From contig DATJQI010000032.1 in the NCBI GenBank assembly GCA_035505915.1, positions 14,592-78,591 of the forward strand: a DNA stretch of 64,000 nucleotides. Reading direction: 5' to 3'. This stretch comes from 40CM-2-70-7 sp035505915. Its GTDB lineage: Bacteria > Gemmatimonadota > Gemmatimonadetes > Gemmatimonadales > GWC2-71-9. The notes under the pieces are model-generated. The model worked only from the letters and a program-made list of their open reading frames with translations. It made no database searches and was not told the DNA's origin. The position numbers and the translations under genes are program-made. Below, piece by piece: positions 57,598 through 64,000 of this stretch (position 1 is the first letter of the stretch; each line of letters starts with the position of its first letter).

Positions 57598-58842
57598 TCA
57601 GCGATCGAGCCGGGCGCTCACCCTCCGACCGCGGATCATCAGTCCTGAAAGCCGGGCCACGGTGCGTTCCGCGACCGCGCCGGCTACTTCCACCATACTG
57701 TGCATTTCCTTCACGTCGATCCGGCCGATGTCGTCCTTCGACAATCCGACCTCGCGGATCAAGGCACCGACGATGTCCTTCGCCGCCGCGCGGTCCTTCT
57801 TGCCGACGTTGACATGAATCCGCGTGCGGGTGGCGAGCGGGGTCGACGGCTCCCGGCTCCCGGCTCCCGGCTGCCGCAGGGCGTACACCGCCGCCGCCAC
57901 TTCGGCCGCGTCGTAGCGCTCGAAGAGCGGCGCGAGCAGCGCCAGCTCCGCCGCGAGATCGCCCTGATCGATCCGCTGGGCGATCGCCGCCCGGGCCTGG
58001 CCCGGCGCCGTCCCGGCCCCCGATGCCCCCGACAGTGACCGGAGCGTCGCGATCGAGCGGGCATAGGCCACCTGCTCGGGCCTGAGCAGGAGCGTCACCG
58101 GCCCGGCAGCGGCCAGCGCCACCAGCTCGGACCGGGACGGCAGGTCCGCGCAGATGATGGCGCCGGCCGAATCCGGGACCGCTGTCCCGCGTCGCCACAC
58201 CAGGTGCGTCGCCGGATCCAGCGCATCGAGCGCCATCGCGATCCCGGCATCCTGGTTCCCGTTCCCGGTGACGAGGTACCGCACTTCACCTACCAGCGGT
58301 AGCGGGCGGGCATTCTCACCCAGCGGGAGGTCTCCCACGATGTGGGGGCGCCGCGCGTGCGCTTCGAGGAACGCATCCAGCGCGACCGGGTTCCAGCTGA
58401 GCACGATGCGCTGAGCCTCCGGCAACTCGGGGAGCAGTCCCTCCAGCGCCGCCCGCTCGCCCGCGCCCAGCGACTCCGGCCAGGCCAGCACCACCGTTCG
58501 GATGGTGTCGCCTTTGAGGGCGGACTTGGCCGAGAGCGCGCCGAAGTCGGCGGGAGTCCCGGCGACGACGTCCACGGCTCCCGTGGCCAGGAGGCGCGCG
58601 GCGCGGTCCAGACCCGTAACGGCTTGGAAACGCAGAGGTTGGGGAACCGCCCCGGACCAGGCCCGGGCGGCGGCAGGACTGTCCGTGACGATCAGCACCG
58701 GTGTGTTTCCCGCGACCAACGGCCAGACGGCCGAGCATTCGGAGGCCTGGGGGGTGGGGGGAGAGACGATCAAGATCGGCCGGCCGCGCTCGAGCGCGGC
58801 GGCTGCGTCAACGGGTGCCGTCACACGGACCTCAGTTGTCAA
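57598..58842 (-). CDS. Helicase-derived protein with DbpA-type RNA-binding domain
   Basis: A 414-residue protein. The last ~75 residues match the DbpA C-terminal RNA-binding domain: IHVNVGKKDRAAAKDIVGAL, then LSKDDIGRIDVKEMHSMVEV and GLMIRGRRVSARL. The first ~320 residues keep the outline of the two RecA lobes of a DEAD-box helicase but not the motifs: no GKT P-loop, AGTPADF in the motif Ib position, VVLAWPESLG where DEAD should be, IVLSWNP where SAT should be. It should bind RNA but not hydrolyse ATP. A run of GGCTCCC heptamers encodes the linker before the RNA-binding domain. Confidence 0.85.
   Translation of the reverse strand: MTTEVRVTAPVDAAAALERGRPILIVSPPTPQASECSAVWPLVAGNTPVLIVTDSPAAARAWSGAVPQPLRFQAVTGLDRAARLLATGAVDVVAGTPADFGALSAKSALKGDTIRTVVLAWPESLGAGERAALEGLLPELPEAQRIVLSWNPVALDAFLEAHARRPHIVGDLPLGENARPLPLVGEVRYLVTGNGNQDAGIAMALDALDPATHLVWRRGTAVPDSAGAIICADLPSRSELVALAAAGPVTLLLRPEQVAYARSIATLRSLSGASGAGTAPGQARAAIAQRIDQGDLAAELALLAPLFERYDAAEVAAAVYALRQPGAGSREPSTPLATRTRIHVNVGKKDRAAAKDIVGALIREVGLSKDDIGRIDVKEMHSMVEVAGAVAERTVARLSGLMIRGRRVSARLDR
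57848..57875. repeat. GGCTCCC heptamers inside the DbpA-domain gene
   Basis: GGCTCCC three times and GGCTGCC once, in register, encoding the linker (QPGAGSREPS on the minus strand) before the RNA-binding domain. Confidence 0.85.
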
Positions 58843-58898
58843 AGGGCGATCAACGCTTGCTCACGGTGATGCTAGCGGCGGGGTCTCTCGCGGGCAAG

Positions 58899-58937
58899 AG
58901 ACGGCTGGGAGCCCAGGCGCCTGGGCGCCCGGGCGTC
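58899..58937. repeat. GGGCGCC-type repeat before the aminotransferase gene
   Basis: CTGGGAGCCCAG followed by GGCGCCT, GGGCGCCC and GGGCGTC-like units, 7-8 bases each, with internal palindromes. It lies in the 130-bp divergent gap; the rest of that gap shows no clear promoter to me. Confidence 0.6.
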
Positions 58938-58972
58938 TAGATTCAAATCGTCACCACACCCCGAGCCATTCC

Positions 58973-60181
58973 GTGCCCGACGGCCTGTCGCCCAACCTGC
59001 AGTACCTCGAAACCTCCGCTACCATCGCCATTTCGCAGGAGGCCAAGCGCCGCCGCGCCGCCGGCGAGGACGTGATCGACCTCGGCGCCGGCGAGCCCGA
59101 TTTCGGCACGCCGGCGATCCCGGTCGAGGCGGGGATCAAGGCCATCAAGGAAGGGCGGACCCACTACCCGGCGAACGAGGGCATTCTCGAGCTCCGCGCC
59201 GCGGCGGCGAAGCACCTTTCGCTCCTGTCGGGGGGTCGCCCGGTGAACGCCGACCACATCGTGGTCTCCTCGGGCTCCAAGCAGTCGCTCTTCAACGCGT
59301 GTTTCTCGCTCTTCGGGCCGGGTGATTCGGTGGCCATCCCCGCGCCGGCCTGGGTGTCTTATCCCCAGATCATTCATCTGGCGCGCGCCCGGCCCGTGAT
59401 GGTGGCGGGGGACGCGGAGTGGGGCCTGAAGGTCGGCGTGAAGGACCTGGAGCGGATGGTGCCGACGCCCAAGGGACTCATCCTCTGCTCTCCCTGCAAT
59501 CCGACGGGCGCCGTGTACACCAACGCCGAGCTGCGGGCGATCGCCGAGTGGGCGGTGCGGAAGGACGCCTGGATCATCGCGGACGAGATCTACCGCCGCA
59601 TCCACTACGGGACCGGTCCGGCGCCGTCGTTCCTCGATCTCGAGGACGAGCTCATCAAGCGGGTGGTGCTGATCACGGGCGTCAGCAAGGCCTATGCGAT
59701 GACCGGCTGGCGGATCGGGCTCGCGCTCGCGCCGCAGCCGGTGGCGAAGGCGATGTCGGCGCTCCAGTCCCACACCACGAGCGGCGCGAATCACATGGCG
59801 CAGTACGCGGCGGCGGCGGCCTACGCGGACGAGCGGGTGGAGCAGGACGTCCAGCGGATGGTGGCGGAGTTCCGCAAGCGACGGGACCTGATGGTGGGCC
59901 GGTTCCGGCAGGACCTCCCCGGGGTCGAGTTCGTGGAGCCGCTCGGCGCCTTCTATTTCTTCTTCCGGGTCGACTCCTTCGGAGGGATGACGGGGACCGA
60001 GTTCTGCACCCAGCTCATCACCGAGACCGGTGTGGCGCTGGTTCCCGGCGCGGCATTCGGCGACGACCGCTGGGTGCGGTTGTCGTACGCCGCAGCCACC
60101 GCCGATCTCATGAAGGCGCTGGACCGGATCATCGAGTTCGTGAGCGTCCGCGGCTCTTCCAGCGCTTCCCCGGCCCGGTAG
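58973..60181 (+). CDS. Class I/II pyridoxal-phosphate aminotransferase, aspartate type
   Basis: A 402-residue fold-type I transaminase. IDLGAGEPDFGTPAIPVEAG and THYPANEGILELRAAAAKHL are typical of the Thermus-like aspartate aminotransferase subgroup (AspC/AatA type Ib). The PLP lysine is in GVSKAYAMTGWRIG and the substrate Arg region is WVRLSYAA. GTG start at 58973 gives the right N-terminus, but no ribosome site is evident. Likely makes aspartate or prephenate-derived arogenate; type Ib enzymes can do both. Confidence 0.93.
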   Translation: MPDGLSPNLQYLETSATIAISQEAKRRRAAGEDVIDLGAGEPDFGTPAIPVEAGIKAIKEGRTHYPANEGILELRAAAAKHLSLLSGGRPVNADHIVVSSGSKQSLFNACFSLFGPGDSVAIPAPAWVSYPQIIHLARARPVMVAGDAEWGLKVGVKDLERMVPTPKGLILCSPCNPTGAVYTNAELRAIAEWAVRKDAWIIADEIYRRIHYGTGPAPSFLDLEDELIKRVVLITGVSKAYAMTGWRIGLALAPQPVAKAMSALQSHTTSGANHMAQYAAAAAYADERVEQDVQRMVAEFRKRRDLMVGRFRQDLPGVEFVEPLGAFYFFFRVDSFGGMTGTEFCTQLITETGVALVPGAAFGDDRWVRLSYAAATADLMKALDRIIEFVSVRGSSSASPAR

Positions 60182-60190
60182 CTTTCACAG

Positions 60191-60709
60191 ATGATTTTCG
60201 AAGCCAAGATCACGCCGCTCGACGGCAAGCTCCCCAAGGTCACCTACCGCTGGGATCCGGAGACCGACATCCTGACCGTCGCCTGCAAGGGCGCGGGCAA
60301 GAAGGGGAAAGGCCTCTCCGGCACCGTCGACCTCGAGGGTGCGGACGGATCGTTCGTGGTCCTGGACGTCGCCGATGGCGCGCTCCGCGGCCTCGACGTG
60401 GTCACCTGGCCCGACGACATCCGGACCCTCGATTCGCTGGCCCCGCCGCCCGATTCCAAGGAGGCGACGGTCGTCTTCCCGTCCCGGGACTCCCAGCCCG
60501 GGGTGGCTGCGGTGGAGGTCGATACCGCGCTGACGATGGAGAAGAACTCGACTGAGTCGGTCCTCCACCTGCGCGTGGGCCGGGCCCGCTCCGCGACCCC
60601 GGTGCGCGTCGGAGACCACCTGCTGGTCGAGATCGACAAACAGTCCCGCCTCGCGGGCCTCTGGCTGCTCGAGGTCCCGCCCTTTCCGAACGTCGAGGTC
60701 ACCGCTTAA
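60191..60709 (+). CDS. Conserved protein of unknown function
   Basis: A 172-residue soluble protein with two similar halves: KVTYRWDPETDILTVACKGA near the start and RVGDHLLVEIDKQSRLAGLW near the end resemble DUF2283-like short beta modules ('Y....D.L.i.......' and 'v.iDe.grivGiEi'). No catalytic residues stand out. It lies between an aminotransferase and an O-methyltransferase, 9 bases after the former's stop and 3 bases before the latter's start. Confidence 0.65.
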   Translation: MIFEAKITPLDGKLPKVTYRWDPETDILTVACKGAGKKGKGLSGTVDLEGADGSFVVLDVADGALRGLDVVTWPDDIRTLDSLAPPPDSKEATVVFPSRDSQPGVAAVEVDTALTMEKNSTESVLHLRVGRARSATPVRVGDHLLVEIDKQSRLAGLWLLEVPPFPNVEVTA

Positions 60710-60712
60710 GCC

Positions 60713-61345
60713 GTGCCCGAGCGGCTCGAGCGATACCTGCGCGAGCTGTTCTTCGTCGAAGACGCCGCGCTGGTCGCCATTCGCGGGCGGCAGGCCGCCG
60801 CGAACCTCCCCTCCATCAACGTCTCCGCCGACGAAGGCCGGCTCCTGGCGGTGCTGCTCACCGCCGTGGGCGCGCGGCGCGTGCTGGAGCTGGGCGCCCT
60901 CGGCGGGTACTCCGGCGTCTGGATGGCGCGCGCGCTCCCGCCCGGGGGGAAGCTCACCACGGTGGAATGCGATCCGAGCCACGCCCGGGTGGCGCGCGAG
61001 GCGTACCGCGCCGCCGGCGTCGCGGACCGGGTGGACCTGATCGAGGGATCCGCGCTCGAGGTGCTGCCCACCCTCACCGCCGGATTCGACGCCGTGTTCG
61101 TGGACGCCGACAAGGCGCCGATGGCGCAGTACTTCGAGTGGGGGGTCCGCCTGCTCCGCGTCGGCGGGCTGCTGCTCGGCGACAATGCGTTCCACGACGG
61201 CAAGGTCGCCGACCCCAGGGTGACCGCTCCCGACACCGAGGGCGTCCGCGCGTTCAACCGGCTCGCGGCCACGGACCCGCGGGTCGTCGCCACGGCCGTG
61301 CCGATCCGCGACGGCCTCGTGGTCGGGGTCAAGGTGAGGGAATGA
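60713..61345 (+). CDS. Class I SAM-dependent O-methyltransferase (methyltransferase family 3)
   Basis: A 210-residue methyltransferase of the CCoAMT/COMT-like family. SAM-binding motif I VLELGALGGYSGVWMARALP, acidic loop LTTVECDPSH, and the metal-binding FDAVFVDADKAPMAQYFEWG. Members methylate catechols or similar hydroxyls. GTG start at 60713. Its stop overlaps the NurA-like start (ATGA), so it is co-translated with the NurA-HerA pair, an odd partner for it. Confidence 0.92.
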   Translation: MPERLERYLRELFFVEDAALVAIRGRQAAANLPSINVSADEGRLLAVLLTAVGARRVLELGALGGYSGVWMARALPPGGKLTTVECDPSHARVAREAYRAAGVADRVDLIEGSALEVLPTLTAGFDAVFVDADKAPMAQYFEWGVRLLRVGGLLLGDNAFHDGKVADPRVTAPDTEGVRAFNRLAATDPRVVATAVPIRDGLVVGVKVRE

Positions 61346-62331
61346 CGGCGGGGCGGCCCTGGCTGGACGCCGCGTTCGCCGCGGGCGCCGTGCCGGCGGC
61401 GTTCGTCCCGGATGCGTCGGGGGGCCGGAGCGACGTCACGGAGGTCGCGGGCGCCGACGTCGTCGAAGGCGCCACGCTCGCCGCCGTCCCGCTCGGCGCC
61501 CCGTCCTGGACCCCGGCCCCGGTGACGTTCGTCGACGGCATCCAACGCTGGGCCGTCGTCGGATACGACGGCGTGGTCCCGCTCATCCACGCCTACGTCG
61601 CCGCCGCCGCGCGGCGCCGGGGTCCGGACCGGCGGCTCCGCACCGTGGCCGAGGCCTCGCGGATGGCGGTGATCACGTCGGTGCGGGAGCTCCGGCCAGC
61701 GGTCCGCCGCGCCCTCGAAGCGGGGGCGGAAACCCTGATCGACCTCGATGACGTCGAACCCGGACAGCCCGGCCGCGCGCTCACGGCCGCGGGGATCCGG
61801 GTGGAACGGCTCCGGGAAGGGGTGGAGCGGGAGGTGGCGGAGCCACTGGCCCCGCGCCTCGGCGCCGAGGAGTGGCTGGTGATCGACGGCGTGCTGTCCG
61901 ACTCGACCGCGCTGGCGACCCACCCGCGGGCCGTGGGCGTGATCAAGAGCCACGGCGCGCAGTATTTCACGGGCGACGAGCTGACCCGCGCGCTCACCAT
62001 CCCGGCCGGGCACCGGACCTCCGTGTTCCAGCCCAAACGGCACGGCCGCCAGCCGGTCCACTCCTGGTATCTCCGGCTCTGGCCCTGGCAGGGGCACGAT
62101 CTCCTGTACGGCCTCCTGCGGATCGAAGTCCGGGCCCACGCGGACTCCATCCGCCGCGCCGATGCGGTGGGCGCGTGGCTGAGCGCCGAGCGGGCGCCAT
62201 TGTCCACGCCGGACGCGCGCTTCGATCGTTTGCTGTATCCTATACACGATGTGGAGACGTATCTGCGCAGCCGGGCCCCCGGCGACCTGACGGGGAGCCG
62301 CGGCTCCCGCCTCCCGAAGACTGGAACGTGA
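61342..62331 (+). CDS. nurA: NurA-domain nuclease-like protein
   Basis: A 329-residue protein with a NurA/RNase H-like fold. The first acidic strand is VTFVDGIQRWAVVGYDG (Asp65), the second WLVIDGVLSD (Asp182), followed by the characteristic PRAVGVIKSHGAQYF. In archaea NurA is a 5'-3' exonuclease that binds HerA and resects DNA ends; bacterial NurA relatives pair with HerA too. Start overlaps the methyltransferase stop and its stop overlaps the HerA GTG (GTGA). The C-terminus contains a 16-base palindromic repeat translated as GSRGSRLP. The assignment rests on motif order and the HerA neighbour. Confidence 0.85.
   Translation: MTAGRPWLDAAFAAGAVPAAFVPDASGGRSDVTEVAGADVVEGATLAAVPLGAPSWTPAPVTFVDGIQRWAVVGYDGVVPLIHAYVAAAARRRGPDRRLRTVAEASRMAVITSVRELRPAVRRALEAGAETLIDLDDVEPGQPGRALTAAGIRVERLREGVEREVAEPLAPRLGAEEWLVIDGVLSDSTALATHPRAVGVIKSHGAQYFTGDELTRALTIPAGHRTSVFQPKRHGRQPVHSWYLRLWPWQGHDLLYGLLRIEVRAHADSIRRADAVGAWLSAERAPLSTPDARFDRLLYPIHDVETYLRSRAPGDLTGSRGSRLPKTGT
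62293..62315. repeat. Palindromic GGGAGCC/GGCTCCC repeat at the nurA 3' end
   Basis: A perfect 16-base palindrome GGGAGCCGCGGCTCCC (62293-62308) followed by GCCTCCC, the heptamer type found in the E2 and DbpA-domain genes. It supplies codons near the end of the NurA-like protein, just before the coupled HerA start. Confidence 0.8.
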
Positions 62332-64000
62332 GCGACAATCCGAGCCGCACCGTCGTCGGGCGCGTCGTCGCGACCGAGCTGAAGCCCGCCACGCCGCACC
62401 AATTCCATTTCTGGACGGCGCGGGACACCGCCATCGGCATCGGCGCCATCGTGCGGGTCGAGGATCCCACCGATCCGGCGCGCGTCGTCTTCGGCGTGGT
62501 CACGGACGCCTTCGCCTACTCCGATCTCGCCACGCCCCTCCACGACGTCGTCAGCGCCGACGGCAACCCGGAGCGGGCGGCCGGCGCGCCGACGGCCCGG
62601 CAGGAGATCCGGCTCTGGACCGCGGCGGTACTGCGGCAGTTTCCGGAGGAGCCCCTGCAGCCCGTGCCCATCGGCCAGGTGCTCGTGGCGACGAACGCCG
62701 ACGTCGCGCAGGCGCTGCGAATGGACGTCTACCTCACGGGCGCGCACCCCACCGGCATTCCGGTCGGGCTCTACACGTCGGGCGGCCTCGAAGCGCCCGT
62801 CTACCTCGATTCCGACTTCCTGCTCGGTCCCGAGGCCGCGCACCTGAACATCTCGGGAATCTCCGGGCTCGCGACGAAGACGTCCGCGGTGGAGTTCCTG
62901 CTCGCTTCCATCTTCGAGCACTTCCCGGCCCACCGGGGCCGGGTGGCCGCGCTCTGCTTCAACGTGAAGGGACCGGACCTCTGCTTCCTGGACCGGCCCG
63001 GCGAGCTGACCGACGAGGACCGCCGCCGCTACGAGCGCCTGGGCGTCACGCCGGAGCCGTTCCGGCGCGTGCGGTACTACGCCCCCTTCAAGCCCGACGG
63101 GGTCAATCTCAACACCCTGCGCACCCATCCGGACCTGGTGGGGGACGTGGAGCCCCTGGTGTGGGGCCTCCGTGAGGCGCTCGACTTCGCCGAGGTCCTG
63201 CTCAACAAGGACGACATCGACGCCAAGGCCGACGCGTTCATCGACTTCCTGAAGGACCGCGTGGTGGGGCAGGACTTCGACGACAACTTCGGCGGCCATC
63301 ACCGGGTGGAGACGTTCGCCGATCTGGACGCGCTGTTCCGCGCCATCCTGCGCGGGGTGGAGGACTCGGGGCGCGGGGACATGTGGCGTACCCATCACGT
63401 CGCCACCATCCGCAAAGTGCGGAACCGGCTCTCCAACATCTCGACCCGGTGCAAAGGCCTGGTCACCGACGACGGGGCCGTGGGGGATCTGCCCTGGGGC
63501 GCGTTCGAGGACCGCAGCGTCTACGTCATCGACGTCGCGAACGTCGACCCCCTGGGGCAGGACCTCGTGTTCGCCCGTATCGTGTCGAAGCTCCGCGAGC
63601 GGCTGGAGCACCGGAACCTGGGCGTCGACGTCATCGTGGTGTTCGTGGACGAGCTGAACAAGTACGCGCCGGGCGACGGGCCCGAGAGCCACGTTCGCCG
63701 GATGCTGCTCGACATTTCGGAGCGGGGCCGCTATCTGGGCCTCGCGCTCTTCGGCGCCGAGCAGTTCCGCTCGCAGGTGCACCGGCGCGTGGTGGGGAAC
63801 GCGGGCACGCAAATCTTCGGGCGGATGGACGCCGACGAGCTCGCCACGCCCGGGTATCAGGTGCTCTCGCCCGCGACCAAGATCAAGCTGGCGACGCTTC
63901 CGGTCGGCGAGCTGATGGTGCGCCACCCGCACTTCACCCAGCCGATCTTCGTGCGCTTCCCCCGGCCGGTGGTGCTCCGCGGGCGCGACGGCGTCGAGCG
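62328..64000 (+). CDS. herA: HerA-like ATPase, 3' end beyond the window
   Basis: At least 557 residues; the frame is open to the window edge. N-terminal HAS-barrel-like domain (TVVGRVVATELKPATPHQFH, then IGIGAIVRVED), P-loop region NISGISGLATKTSA at residues 174-187, where the usual second Gly before K-T is Thr183, and a Walker B IVVFVDELNKYAP (Asp441, Glu442) followed by a RecA-like ERGRYLGLALFGAEQF sensor. This is the FtsK/HerA class of hexameric DNA translocases. Coupled to the NurA-like gene (GTGA). It probably pumps DNA ends into NurA. Confidence 0.88.
   Translation, partial: MSDNPSRTVVGRVVATELKPATPHQFHFWTARDTAIGIGAIVRVEDPTDPARVVFGVVTDAFAYSDLATPLHDVVSADGNPERAAGAPTARQEIRLWTAAVLRQFPEEPLQPVPIGQVLVATNADVAQALRMDVYLTGAHPTGIPVGLYTSGGLEAPVYLDSDFLLGPEAAHLNISGISGLATKTSAVEFLLASIFEHFPAHRGRVAALCFNVKGPDLCFLDRPGELTDEDRRRYERLGVTPEPFRRVRYYAPFKPDGVNLNTLRTHPDLVGDVEPLVWGLREALDFAEVLLNKDDIDAKADAFIDFLKDRVVGQDFDDNFGGHHRVETFADLDALFRAILRGVEDSGRGDMWRTHHVATIRKVRNRLSNISTRCKGLVTDDGAVGDLPWGAFEDRSVYVIDVANVDPLGQDLVFARIVSKLRERLEHRNLGVDVIVVFVDELNKYAPGDGPESHVRRMLLDISERGRYLGLALFGAEQFRSQVHRRVVGNAGTQIFGRMDADELATPGYQVLSPATKIKLATLPVGELMVRHPHFTQPIFVRFPRPVVLRGRDGVE

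Noticed and set aside
61342..64000. Defence island around HerA-NurA
   Set aside because: The visible left neighbours are metabolic (aminotransferase, methyltransferase) and there is no integrase or mobile gene; the right side is not visible, so the idea is kept only as a question in the findings.

Overview
The window is a high-GC (roughly 70 percent by eye), gene-dense chromosomal segment of a diderm bacterium. Kdo transferase, a TonB-dependent receptor, a PorV/PorQ-like protein, several lipoproteins and LemA/TPM genes point to a Gram-negative envelope. The gene mix and style resemble Gemmatimonadota; this is an inference from family content, not from a marker-gene comparison. I see no rRNA, tRNA, CRISPR, transposase or prophage gene. 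No gap without a gene exceeds 300 bases; the longest are about 230 bp (1788-2017) and about 260 bp (56954-57215).

Layout. 91-1787: atpD-atpC, the end of an ATP synthase operon. 2018-8364: envelope genes (beta-barrel-like protein, Bor-like lipoprotein, waaA, thioredoxin-fold protein, TPM/nucleotidyltransferase-like/LemA trio, M23 peptidase). 8432-15482: minus-strand information and lipid block dnaE-accA-ricT-metG. 15548-18841: plus-strand antiporter, PorV-like protein and membrane aminopeptidase. 18842-21279: TPR protein and glutamate dehydrogenase. 21344-22669: M20 peptidase. 22607-29358: a lipoate-centred minus-strand cluster lipA-pdhA-pdhB-pdhC(E2)-lpd-membrane protein-lipB, which should build a complete, lipoylated pyruvate dehydrogenase complex. 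29431-31562: a zinc-ribbon membrane protein and a ThiO-like oxidase. 31827-41197: a tightly overlapping minus-strand run (lipoprotein, TonB receptor, lipoprotein, class I amidotransferase, hybrid histidine kinase, GT4, GT2-DUF3108 fusion, deoxyhypusine-synthase-like protein). 41270-45368: small zinc ribbon, PspA-like coiled coil, DUF1028 protein, POT transporter, metallo-hydrolase. 45506-51047: complete peptide/nickel-type ABC importer. 51074-55137: LipM-type octanoyltransferase, gcvP and gcvH. 55199-58842: coaE, tdk, HU, a small zinc-ribbon membrane protein and a helicase-derived DbpA-domain protein. 58973-64000: aminotransferase, unknown protein, O-methyltransferase, then a coupled NurA-HerA pair cut by the window end.

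Three things run through the whole window. First, genes are very often joined by 1-4 base stop/start overlaps (GTGA, ATGA, TTGA, TGATG, once apparently CTGA), which fixes many starts. Second, more than ten loci carry short tandem arrays with a 7-base (sometimes 8-base) period, often laid out as two opposing arms that form a hairpin. They sit in gaps and also inside genes: one ~41-base unit occurs in the same reading frame in both lipB and the E2 gene. Third, lipoate metabolism is duplicated: LipB/LipA with PDH and a LipM-type enzyme with the glycine cleavage genes. The most system-like locus is the NurA-HerA pair at the right edge.
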